Source of the DNA: Zipacnadum sp036504235
GTDB lineage: Bacteria; Armatimonadota; Zipacnadia; Zipacnadales; Zipacnadaceae
Reading direction: 5' to 3'
Length of the DNA stretch: 64,000 nt
Assembly (NCBI GenBank): GCA_036504235.1
Contig: DASXVN010000008.1
Span: 9,873-73,872 of the forward strand
Of the stretch, positions 43,625-50,999 are shown in pieces (the stretch's first letter is position 1; every line of letters begins with the position of its first letter). Below the pieces are notes generated by a model. It was given only the letters and a program-made list of their open reading frames with translations, did no database searches and was not told the origin of the DNA. A program made the position numbers and the translations under genes.

Positions 43625-44026
43625 CTACCGCTCCACCAGCATGAACTTGCCCTGCGCGGAGGCTAGCCGCTCCCCCTGCGCATCCCGAAGCTCGCTCTCG
43701 ATCTGCACCACCCGGCCGCGCTGGGCCACCTGCCGGGCCCGGGCCTGCAGCGGCGCGCCGGTGGGGACGGGGCGATGATAGCGCACCGTTAGCTCGGCGG
43801 TGACCGCGTCCTGGCCGCGGGCGTAGAGGAGCGTGGTCATGGTCTCATCCAGGACCGTCGCCACCAGGCCGCCGTGGGCGATTCCTTGCCAGCCCTGATG
43901 GCAGCGCTCCAGGGTCAGGTCCAGCACCAGGTCGCCGGCCTCCTCGCGGAAACCGGTGAGGTGCAGACCATGCGGATTCTCCGTCCCGCAGGCAAAGCAC
44001 CAGTGATCGTCTTTCACCTTAGGCAT
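43625..44026 (-). CDS. PaaI-like hotdog thioesterase
   Basis: Expected to hydrolyse acyl-CoA thioesters in the cytoplasm. The ATG at 44026 has GGAGG 7-8 nt upstream; the frame extends to 44044. The 133-residue protein starts CFACGTENPHGLHL (a conserved N-terminal feature of this subgroup) and has the hotdog helix motif GIAHGGLVATVLDE with its catalytic Asp/Glu region, then a dimer-edge strand. It lies 9 bp before the NFACT start; a terminator sits just before it. Confidence 0.88.
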   Translation of the reverse strand: MPKVKDDHWCFACGTENPHGLHLTGFREEAGDLVLDLTLERCHQGWQGIAHGGLVATVLDETMTTLLYARGQDAVTAELTVRYHRPVPTGAPLQARARQVAQRGRVVQIESELRDAQGERLASAQGKFMLVER

Positions 44027-44046
44027 TTGCCGCCACCTCCACAAGC

Positions 44047-44080
44047 AAAAAGCAGCCGCCCGGATTGCCGGGGCGGCTGC
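44047..44080 (-). terminator. Intrinsic terminator after ssb
   Basis: On the minus strand a 10-bp perfect stem, GCAGCCGCCC against GGGCGGCTGC, is followed by TTTTTGC. It lies between the ssb stop (44122) and the thioesterase start (44026). Confidence 0.85.
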
Positions 44081-44121
44081 CGTAAGCCCACCGAGACTGA
44101 TCAGCGCCGGGAGGCGCCGGC

Positions 44122-44559
44122 CTAGACGATGCTTTCCACGGCCAAAGCGTCGTCCACAAGCTGCACGGCTTCGCGCAGAATCGCGGGGCTCCAGGTGTCC
44201 AGTTTGAGTTCTTCGACATCAATCTGACCGTCCAGGAGATCCTCGTCCAGGCGCCGAATGTACTTGGCTTTGACGATGGTCAGATGTTCGCGGCCGCCGC
44301 GGGTGCTGTACGATTCCTTGTTGAGGGTGCCGATGATGAGCAGACGCTGCCCCTCCTTGATCGTATCAGCAGTCCACTTGCCCAGGTCCTGCCAGACGTC
44401 CACGAGGAACAGATCGGAGACGGCCTCGCCTGTGTTGCGCAGGAAGGGGCGCTCCACCTCGAAGCTGAATTCCGCTTTGACCTGGCCGGAGGACTTCTCT
44501 CTGAGAGTTGCGTCGCGGGTCGCCGTGCCGGTTAGCGCCACCAAATTCAGGTCAGCCAA
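44122..44559 (-). CDS. ssb: Single-stranded DNA-binding protein
   Basis: Coats single-stranded DNA in replication and repair. The start is most likely a TTG at 44559 with GGAGG 8 nt upstream, giving 145 residues beginning M-ADLNLVALTG; an ATG at 44607 would add 16 residues across the SD. The OB fold is recognisable (LNLVALTGTATRDATLREK, LVDVWQDLGKW, GQRLLIIGTLNKESYSTRGG). The C-terminus (DDALAVESIV) lacks the usual acidic DDDIPF tail used to recruit partner proteins, so it may be a secondary SSB paralogue. Confidence 0.85.
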   Translation of the reverse strand: MADLNLVALTGTATRDATLREKSSGQVKAEFSFEVERPFLRNTGEAVSDLFLVDVWQDLGKWTADTIKEGQRLLIIGTLNKESYSTRGGREHLTIVKAKYIRRLDEDLLDGQIDVEELKLDTWSPAILREAVQLVDDALAVESIV

Positions 44560-44709
44560 AACCCACACCTCCGAAAGGCAATATCCCGCCAGCGCCGGAA
44601 AACTCATCGCGAGCGGAAGGCCCGTGGAGGTGGCTGCTGTAACAGGCTTGTAACATGTCTACCAGGAAACGAGCGAGGAGGAACCGCACACCCCAAGTAT
44701 GTGAAGCCC

Positions 44710-44737
44710 ATTATATTCCTGAGCGCCTTAATGTCAA
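44710..44737 (-). promoter_or_regulatory. Consensus promoter of ssb
   Basis: On the minus strand TTGACA (44732-44737), 16 bp, TATAAT (44710-44715). The predicted leader of about 145 nt to the TTG start carries a direct repeat, TGTTACA-AGCC-TGTTACA, one helical turn apart. Confidence 0.85.
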
Positions 44738-44923
44738 GTAAATGCACTGCCCCGCTCCATGTCCGGCAGGAGGAGAAGTGCGCGAGTCCCGCGAACGGTC
44801 GCTGCCCGCTTTCCGGCGCGATCATTGCCGGGCGGCAGTCCCGGGGGCGCTCGGAACCGCGCCGTGAGGCCCGACGTTACTACTAGGGCGCGTTCGCCTC
44901 GCGGGCTCAGCTGGGCCGGAACC

Positions 44924-45661
44924 ATGCATCACATACTAGCCACAATCATCGCCGGCTTCAACCAGCGCCGCATTCTCGCGGTGCTGGCGGGCGCGCTGGC
45001 CCTGGCCGGGGTGGCGGCCCTGGCGGCCCACCTGCTGCCGCCGAGTTCCCTACCGCGGGCGTACCTGCCCCCTGCCCCCGGTTCGGCGCGCTATGAGGCC
45101 TGGGCCGCGGCGCAGTTCGCGCAGCGCCATCCGGGCGAACAACCGCTCAACTGGAGGCTGGCCCGCACCGCGGAGCGCTTCTACCGCCAGCAGCCGATGG
45201 GCAAGTTCGTGCTCAGCGTCACCCCCGGCCAGTGGGGCAACGACTGCTCGGACTTTGTGGACTGCGTGGTGGATGAGGCGCTGGGCGCCGGGGCCCGCTG
45301 TCTGCGGCCCGGCCAGCGCAACCACACCCTGGGCAGCGAGGCCTCCTGTTTCCGCTATTTCGTCGGCGCCGGCCGCGCGCCCGCCTTGCCCGGCGACCTC
45401 GTGCAAGTCCGGCACTCCCCGTGGTACGAGCGCTCCGAGACCGCCTGCTGGCATGTCGGGATCGTGGGCGCGGACGGCATGGTCTACGATTTCGTCAAGC
45501 TGATGCGCTGGGACCAGGCGCGCTACGGCCGCCACCCCTACGCGTGGTTCGTGGCGCACTCCACCGGCCCGCGCGAGGTGATCATCGGCCGACTGCGGCC
45601 GGAGTACCGGTACCGGCTGCGGGAGATCAGCCTGCCGCCGCGGGGGAGTCTTCTCCCGTAG
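44924..45661 (+). CDS. Membrane-anchored cysteine amidase-like protein (NlpC/P60 or DUF1287-like)
   Basis: The ATG at 44924 precedes the hydrophobic anchor; an in-frame ATG at 44759 adds basic repeat-like residues. The 245-residue protein has one membrane segment (residues 20-42, ILAVLAGALALAGVAALAAH) and an extracytoplasmic domain. NDCSDFVDCVVDEALG looks like the catalytic Cys helix of papain-like cell-wall amidases, and WHVGIVGADG like the catalytic His strand. The likely role is peptidoglycan or peptide amide hydrolysis, but I cannot name the exact family. Confidence 0.65.
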   Translation: MHHILATIIAGFNQRRILAVLAGALALAGVAALAAHLLPPSSLPRAYLPPAPGSARYEAWAAAQFAQRHPGEQPLNWRLARTAERFYRQQPMGKFVLSVTPGQWGNDCSDFVDCVVDEALGAGARCLRPGQRNHTLGSEASCFRYFVGAGRAPALPGDLVQVRHSPWYERSETACWHVGIVGADGMVYDFVKLMRWDQARYGRHPYAWFVAHSTGPREVIIGRLRPEYRYRLREISLPPRGSLLP

Positions 45662-45786
45662 GGGCGCGTTTTGCCCTGTCTGCAGGGCAACACACGCCCG
45701 TTCGCTGACCGGCAGTTAGCGAGCGGGCGTGTGTGTATCGAGCACGCCGACGTGCTCGGCGCAGACGCCGCCAAACGCGCCCCTAC
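45658..45786. repeat. Fold-back repeat A, copy 1
   Basis: Outer arms GTAGGGGCGCGTTT (45658-45671) and AAACGCGCCCCTAC (45773-45786) pair perfectly. Inner arms ACACACGCCCGTTCGCT and AGCGAGCGGGCGTGTGT pair with one mismatch. The loop and flanks vary from copy to copy. Related copies are at 54929, 56514, 61690 (half) and 63807. Confidence 0.9.
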
Positions 45787-45814
45787 ACGGACACACCACC
45801 CAGCCGCCGGAGCC

Positions 45815-46081
45815 CTAGCTCAGGCACATCGTTTTGACCGTCACGCCGTTTACGGCGGTCAGGTCGCTCTTCAGCTTCTCTACCTCGGCCTCTGGGGCGC
45901 AGAGTTGCAGGATAATGAGACCGTCCTCGGCGCAGAAGTCGCCGCCGATCTCATGCAGGCCCAGGCGGGTGCGGATGAGGCAGCCGTGCTTGGTGAGCAC
46001 CTGCTGCACCTCCGGGGCGCTGGCCACGCGCTGGGCGAGGCGAAGCGCCATGACGTATCCACACGAGCAGTTTTCTCCCAT
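45815..46081 (-). CDS. Small ACT/NikR-C-like protein of the TM1266 type
   Basis: An 88-residue protein with a strong AAGGAGG site. The pattern VQQVLTKHGCLIRTRLGLHE...DGLIILQL...KLKSDLTAVNGVTVKT matches the TM1266 family, an ACT-like beta-alpha-beta-beta-alpha-beta fold described as a putative regulator of iron-only hydrogenase systems. It has six cysteines (near residues 5, 7, 34, 50, 61, 86), more than usual, including an N-terminal CSC, so metal or redox sensing is possible. No hydrogenase gene is in the window, and its partner is unknown. Confidence 0.72.
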   Translation of the reverse strand: MGENCSCGYVMALRLAQRVASAPEVQQVLTKHGCLIRTRLGLHEIGGDFCAEDGLIILQLCAPEAEVEKLKSDLTAVNGVTVKTMCLS

Positions 46082-46113
46082 GATTGAACCCTCCTTGGAA
46101 AAATAGATACTGT

Positions 46114-48381
46114 TTACCGAACCAGAATCCAGTCCACACTGGGGGCGACATCCGCCGCGGTGGCGGCCTGGCCAAACCTCACGGTGAAGCCGTCCGGGCG
46201 CTTGGCCCGAACCTGGAACTGCGTCATCCAGTTGGGGCTTACCGTCAGGGCGTAGTTGTTGTCCGGCTCCGGGGTGGCGAATTTGACCTCAAACTCCGTC
46301 GCTCCCACCGGGACGGACACGTTGATGCCCCGCAGATTCGCCGCGGGTTTTTCGGTGGCCGAGAGGCCGCGCGTCGTTACCAGCGAGCGGTTCCCCAGGC
46401 TCATGTCGCCATTGATGAACTCAAAGGTGCCGGTGCGCGGGTCCACGCTGAGCTGGCTGGAGCCATTGACGCTGTTGCGCCACCAAATCGGTTGTTTGCG
46501 GTCATTGGGCTGCGTGAAGAACATCGCGGCGCCCAATACTTCGCTGCTGAAGCGGATGCCCTCGTTGCAGAGCGAACGCAGGTTAATCATGGTCCCGTAG
46601 GGCGGCTTTTTGTCCTTGCGGGTACTCAACTCCTCGCGGGAATTGATGATCCCCGCCAGCATAATACCGTTGGGCACCTGCACGCGACCGACCTGCTCCA
46701 CCTCGATGCTGGAGTTGTCCATGGTGGTCGGCACCTGGTCGAATTGGCGGATGCGAATCGGCCGCGGGCACCAGGGGTCGGAGCCGATGGCCTGCTCGAC
46801 GAGGTCGCCGGGGGCGAAATCGAAGGCGGTGCCCCGGTCTCCGTTAGGAGTGACGCGGATCTGGCGCGGAGTGTTCTTGTCCACGAACCCGCCGGTGCTG
46901 ACCACGTTCTGCCAGCCCTGGCTGACGTCGTAGACCCAGGCGCCCGGGGCGATGGCGTACTTCAGCGGCCGCTCGTGGCCGTCCGCGGTGTAGTTGGCGT
47001 CGTCGTAGAGCGTGGGCGCGCCGGCGGCCACCGCGGACCAGCGTACCCGCAGGATTTTGATGACCTTGGTGCCGTCCGGATTGCGCCTGAAACCGTTGAT
47101 CTCGTACCAGCGGTAGATGGGCCGATTGGCCAGGGTGGCGTAACCGCCGGCGCTGGAGGGATCGTTGGGCAGGAGGGTCTCGGAGTCCTCGGTCACTGCG
47201 AAATAGCGGCCGATCACGCTCTCATCCCAGGGGCAATCGGCGCCGCCCTGGATGAGGCCGCCCTGGTAGTTGAAGACGTTGCTGGGGCCGCCGATGACGT
47301 TGGGATAGGTATTGCCTTTATAGGTGCCGCCGGCCGGCACGATTATGACCTGGCCCGCGGTGATCCACTTTTTGGGGTTGTAGTTGACCAGCGGCCGGGA
47401 GGTGCTCAGGGTCTGGGCGTTGGTCTGGCCGGGGGCGTAGACGACGGTGTCCTTGGTCCAGTCCACGGACTCCACGGTGGAGTGGAAAGCGTCCACCTCG
47501 CCGATGGTCTCGGCGTTGATGACCACGCCGCCCTCGTCGCCGAAGCCGGAGAAGACGTTGCCCATGTACTTCATCGAGCCGCTGATGACGAACGCATCGC
47601 CCACGGCGTAGTGGCTACGGCTCACCTGCAGCTCCATGGACTGGTTGTCGCACTGGGACCAGTCGTCCAGTTGCAGGCCGTTGACCACGTGCTTGTTGTA
47701 GACCAGGGCCCCCAGGGGGTGGTCATACTTCAGGTCCGCGGTGAAGAAGTTGCGTTTCTTCGCCGGGTCCCAGCCGATGCTCTTGACGAAGATGCGGTCG
47801 AAGGGCTCGGCGTAGCCCATGGCGTTGCCGGTGACGTTGAGGAAGGCGCCGACCCAGATGCCGCGGATGGTGTCTACGTAGAGTTTGGCGTCCTTGCCCT
47901 TCTTGACCGGCTCGGTGAGGGTCAGCATGTAGGAGGAAGCGCCGCTGACCATGAAGTTTTGGATGGACTGATTGGAGTACATGCCGCAGTGCGGCAGGCT
48001 GGCGCCCTGGCCGAAGTTGAGGTAGCGCTCCATCCGGTAGCCGGACCAGTTGCCCGACTGCTCCTGGCCAATGGGGGGCAGATGGTACGTGACCATGCCC
48101 TTGCGGTAGTCCATGATGGTCACGGCGTTGCCGCTAGCGTCGGTCTGGGAGAGGTTGACCAACTTGAGCCCCGCGGGGGCCTCCGTGGGGATCTCCAGTA
48201 TGCCTCCACCGGCCAGTTGCAGGGCGGCGAGGGCCTTGGTCAGCGTATCGGTGGCGGCGGCTACGGTGCTGATATCGCCGTAGTCGGACAGGGAATGCGT
48301 GGCCGGAGCGGCGTAGGCCCCGGATACGACCAGGGCCAGCAGCGTGGACAGTACCAGGCAACCAACTAGACGTCTAATCAC
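46114..48381 (-). CDS. Secreted beta-helix-like protein with tail-fibre/H-lectin-like C-terminus
   Basis: The GTG at 48381 follows GGAGG by 7 nt; a longer frame to 48468 would translate an intergenic repeat. The 755-residue product has a signal peptide (VGCLVLSTLLALVVSGAYAA) and begins like pectate-lyase-type beta-helix proteins (TKALAALQLAGGGILEIP). The middle 500 residues look repetitive and beta-rich but are unassigned. The last 80 (ATEFEVKFATPEPDNNYALTV, FQVRAKRPDGFTVRFG, SVDWILVR) resemble C-terminal domains of phage tail fibres and H-type lectins, which bind sugars. It is probably an exported glycan-binding or glycan-cleaving protein. Confidence 0.7.
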   Translation of the reverse strand: MIRRLVGCLVLSTLLALVVSGAYAAPATHSLSDYGDISTVAAATDTLTKALAALQLAGGGILEIPTEAPAGLKLVNLSQTDASGNAVTIMDYRKGMVTYHLPPIGQEQSGNWSGYRMERYLNFGQGASLPHCGMYSNQSIQNFMVSGASSYMLTLTEPVKKGKDAKLYVDTIRGIWVGAFLNVTGNAMGYAEPFDRIFVKSIGWDPAKKRNFFTADLKYDHPLGALVYNKHVVNGLQLDDWSQCDNQSMELQVSRSHYAVGDAFVISGSMKYMGNVFSGFGDEGGVVINAETIGEVDAFHSTVESVDWTKDTVVYAPGQTNAQTLSTSRPLVNYNPKKWITAGQVIIVPAGGTYKGNTYPNVIGGPSNVFNYQGGLIQGGADCPWDESVIGRYFAVTEDSETLLPNDPSSAGGYATLANRPIYRWYEINGFRRNPDGTKVIKILRVRWSAVAAGAPTLYDDANYTADGHERPLKYAIAPGAWVYDVSQGWQNVVSTGGFVDKNTPRQIRVTPNGDRGTAFDFAPGDLVEQAIGSDPWCPRPIRIRQFDQVPTTMDNSSIEVEQVGRVQVPNGIMLAGIINSREELSTRKDKKPPYGTMINLRSLCNEGIRFSSEVLGAAMFFTQPNDRKQPIWWRNSVNGSSQLSVDPRTGTFEFINGDMSLGNRSLVTTRGLSATEKPAANLRGINVSVPVGATEFEVKFATPEPDNNYALTVSPNWMTQFQVRAKRPDGFTVRFGQAATAADVAPSVDWILVR

Positions 48382-48419
48382 TGTAAATCCTCCAGTTCTG
48401 GGAGCGGAGACCATCAGGG

Positions 48420-48470
48420 GACACCGGCGAGACCCTTCGACAAGCTCAGGGCAGGCGGCCGGTGCCACCG
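48420..48470. repeat. CACCGGCG repeat with palindrome in its loop
   Basis: GACACCGGCGAGA and GGCCGGTGCCACCGG flank CCCTTCGACAAGCTCAGGG. Third composite of the same build as those at 32227 and 37437. Confidence 0.75.
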
Positions 48471-48493
48471 GAGCTTCCCGCGACCCAGCTTCT

Positions 48494-50155
48494 CTATTTC
48501 TCGTCTTCTTCGCGTATCTGGACTCGACGAATCTTGCCGCTGATCGTCTTGGGCAGCTCGGGTACGAACTCGATCACGCGGGGGTACTTGTAGGGCGCGG
48601 TGACGCGCTTGACGTGATCTTGCAGCTCCTTGACCAGGTCCTCGCCGGCCGTGTAGCTCTTGGTTAGCACTACCGTGGCCTTGATGACCTGGCCGCGGAC
48701 GGGATCGGGGACGCCGGTGATGGCGCATTCCAGCACCGCCGGATGCTCCAGGAGGGCGCTTTCCACCTCAAAGGGCCCGATGCGGTAGCCGGAGGACTTG
48801 ATCACGTCGTCGGCGCGGCCCACGAACCAGTAGTAGTCGTCTTCGTCGCGCCAGGCCATGTCGCCGGTGAAGTACAGGCCGTCGCGGAAGTTCTCCGCCA
48901 TGAGGGCCTCGTCGTGGAAGTAACCGCGGAACATCCCCACCGGACGGCCCTGATCTAGGCGCACCACGATCTGGCCTTCCTCCCCCACCTCACACGAGCG
49001 GCCGTCGTCCCTGACCAAGTCGATATGCCAGCCCGGGGAGGGCTTGCCCATGGAGCCCGGGCGGGGGGTCAGCCAGGGCCAGGTGGCCAGCAAGACCACG
49101 GTCTCCGTCTGGCCGTAGCCCTCGCGGAGTTCCTGGCCCGTGCCGCGCTGCCAGGCGTTGAAGACCTCGGGGTTGAGAGGCTCGCCGGCGGTGGAGCAGT
49201 GCACCATCCGACTCCAATCGTGGTCGGCCAGGTTCTCTTTGATGAGGAAGCGCAACGCGGTGGGCGGCGCGCAGAAGGTCTGGACCCCGTAGCGGGTGGT
49301 TACGTCCAGCACTTGCTGCGGGTCAAAGCGGTCCATATCGCAAACGAACAGCGCCGTGCCGGCGATCCACTGCCCATAGATCTTGCCCCACATAGCCTTG
49401 GCCCAGCCGGTGTCCGAGAGGGTGGAATGCAGCCCGTCATCAATCACCTGCTGCCAGTAGCTGGCGGTGAGGATGTGACCGAGCGGATAGGTGAAGTCAT
49501 GCCAGACCATTTTGGGCATGCCGACGGTGCCGCTGGTGAAGTACAGCAGCATCATGTCCTCATTGCGGGGCGCGTCTTCACCGACCGGCCGGCGGAAAGT
49601 GCGCTCCTGGCGGGCCAGTTCCTGATCCAGCGAGAGCCAGCCGACGCGCTCGCCGCTGAGGCGCACGCGGAAGCGCAGGCTGGGGCAGTCTGGGGAGGCC
49701 TGGTCAATCTGCTCGGCCAGCCGATCGTCGGCCGCAGAAATGATCATCTTAATGTTGGCCGCGTCGCAGCGATAGACGATGTCCTTGGCGGTGACCAGAT
49801 GGGTGGCGGGGATGGCCACCGCGCCGAGCTTGTGCAGCGCCAGGATGCAGAACCAGAACTCGTAGCGGCGCTTGAGGATCATCATCACCATGTCGCCCTT
49901 GCCGATGCCCAGGGCTTGCAGCAAGGCGGCGACCCGGTCGCTTTCCCGCTTGATGTCTGCGAAGGTGAAGGTGGCTTCCTCGCCCTCGTCGTTGCACCAG
50001 ACCAGGGCGACCTTGTCGGGCGTGAGGCGCGCGTACTCGTCTACGACGTCGTAGGCAAAGTTGAACTGCTCCGGAACCAGAATCCGGAAGTTCTCGAAGA
50101 AGTCCTCGTAGGAGTCGAAGTCAGTACGGGAGACAAACCGTTCCAGCAATCTCAT
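48494..50155 (-). CDS. Acyl-CoA synthetase, medium-chain/acetyl-CoA synthetase-like
   Basis: Activates a carboxylic acid with ATP and CoA. 553 residues. AMP-forming family motifs are the P-loop LLYFTSGTVGMPKMVWHDF, EGYGQTETVVLL, YFTGDMAWRDEDDYYWFVGRADDVIKSSGYRIGPFEVE and the catalytic Lys in LPKTISGKIRRVQIR. By overall pattern it is closest to medium-chain acyl-CoA synthetases. It follows the XRE-cupin regulator on the same strand after 21 bp, a pairing seen in many bacteria, and is probably controlled by it. The substrate is unknown. Confidence 0.92.
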   Translation of the reverse strand: MRLLERFVSRTDFDSYEDFFENFRILVPEQFNFAYDVVDEYARLTPDKVALVWCNDEGEEATFTFADIKRESDRVAALLQALGIGKGDMVMMILKRRYEFWFCILALHKLGAVAIPATHLVTAKDIVYRCDAANIKMIISAADDRLAEQIDQASPDCPSLRFRVRLSGERVGWLSLDQELARQERTFRRPVGEDAPRNEDMMLLYFTSGTVGMPKMVWHDFTYPLGHILTASYWQQVIDDGLHSTLSDTGWAKAMWGKIYGQWIAGTALFVCDMDRFDPQQVLDVTTRYGVQTFCAPPTALRFLIKENLADHDWSRMVHCSTAGEPLNPEVFNAWQRGTGQELREGYGQTETVVLLATWPWLTPRPGSMGKPSPGWHIDLVRDDGRSCEVGEEGQIVVRLDQGRPVGMFRGYFHDEALMAENFRDGLYFTGDMAWRDEDDYYWFVGRADDVIKSSGYRIGPFEVESALLEHPAVLECAITGVPDPVRGQVIKATVVLTKSYTAGEDLVKELQDHVKRVTAPYKYPRVIEFVPELPKTISGKIRRVQIREEDEK

Positions 50156-50176
50156 GGGCGGCCTCGCTTTGGTGGG

Positions 50177-50731
50177 TTACATAATGATGGCCAAAAACTC
50201 GGCCGGCGCGTCGTTCAGGGCTTTCATGCCGTGAGGGCAGCTTGAGTCGAAGTAGAGGGAGTCGCCGGGCTGCAGCACAATCTCATGCCCGTCGATGACA
50301 ATCTTCACCACGCCGGAGAGCACGTAGTTGAACTCCTGCCCCGGGTGGGTGTTGAAGTGGACGGGGTCTTCGGGAGCGCTGGGGGGCACCGTGACCAGGA
50401 AGGGCTCGGCCTGCTTGTGGATGAAATTCGGCGCCAGGGCCCGGTAGCGGTAGTCCTGGCGACGCTCGACGGGCACCCCCTGCCCGGCCCGGGCCAGCGC
50501 GTAGGTGTGCAGGCGCGGGTTTTCCCCGGTGAGCAACGCGGTCAGTTCCACGTTGAACTTCGCGGCAATCTCGTACACAACGCTGACCGGGATATCGGCG
50601 GTACCGCTCTCATACTCCCGGTAGGTCTCCGGCGAGATCTCCAGTTCCGCGGCCAGCGACTCGGGCGTGACCTCGGCAATCTCCCGGATTTCCCGGATAC
50701 GAGCGGCAATTTCCCTAAGCTGTTCGGACAT
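50177..50731 (-). CDS. XRE-family transcriptional regulator with cupin domain
   Basis: The ATG at 50731 has GGAGG 7 nt upstream; a frame extending to 50884 runs through repeat DNA. The 184-residue protein has an N-terminal helix-turn-helix (IAEVTPESLAAELEISPETYREYESG) and a C-terminal cupin (HFNTHPGQEFNYVLSGVVKI, ILQPGDSLYFDSSCPHGMKAL) with the His/Glu pattern that can bind a small ligand or metal. This class senses a metabolite and represses its own operon; the downstream acyl-CoA synthetase is the likely target. Confidence 0.92.
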   Translation of the reverse strand: MSEQLREIAARIREIREIAEVTPESLAAELEISPETYREYESGTADIPVSVVYEIAAKFNVELTALLTGENPRLHTYALARAGQGVPVERRQDYRYRALAPNFIHKQAEPFLVTVPPSAPEDPVHFNTHPGQEFNYVLSGVVKIVIDGHEIVLQPGDSLYFDSSCPHGMKALNDAPAEFLAIIM

Positions 50732-50844
50732 GTTGCCACCTCCTGAAGTGCACGCCTCGGGCTGCTCACGCGCACAAAGAGAGTTGATTCCCCGCCGGGC
50801 GAGGGGATTCCTGCGCGGGGCGGCGGGGAGCCTCCCGTAGGGGC

Positions 50845-50974
50845 GGAGGGGCCGCATACGAGGACGGCCTGCGCAGCAGGCCACCGCAAGTATCCGGCCC
50901 AGGGCCTAGCGGCAGACCATGGGCCGGATACTTGCGGCATTCGCTCCGCGAACGTCCTCGTATTCGGCCCCTCC
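50845..50974. repeat. Fold-back repeat B, copy 1
   Basis: The outer arm (50845-50865) and its partner (50954-50974) contain GGGGCCGCATACGAGG and CCTCGTATTCGGCCCC and pair with one mismatch. An inner 18-bp perfect stem, CCGCAAGTATCCGGCCCA (50884-50901) with its complement (50920-50937), encloses an 18-nt loop. The related copy is at 57891. Confidence 0.88.
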
Positions 50975-50999
50975 GGGAAACGTCCCCCGCCTGCCGCCC

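Noticed and set aside
44759..44923. N-terminal extension of the amidase-like protein
   Set aside because: The first 55 residues are basic and low-complexity, and the ATG at 44924 directly precedes the membrane anchor.
46084..48369. Long open frame opposite the beta-helix-like gene (761 codons)
   Set aside because: Antisense of a signal-peptide-bearing gene in high-GC DNA; residue composition is Gly/Val/His-rich as in shadow frames.
48382..48468. N-terminal extension ACPELVEG of the secreted protein
   Set aside because: It is a translation of the intergenic repeat; the GTG at 48381 has a strong SD and starts a signal peptide.
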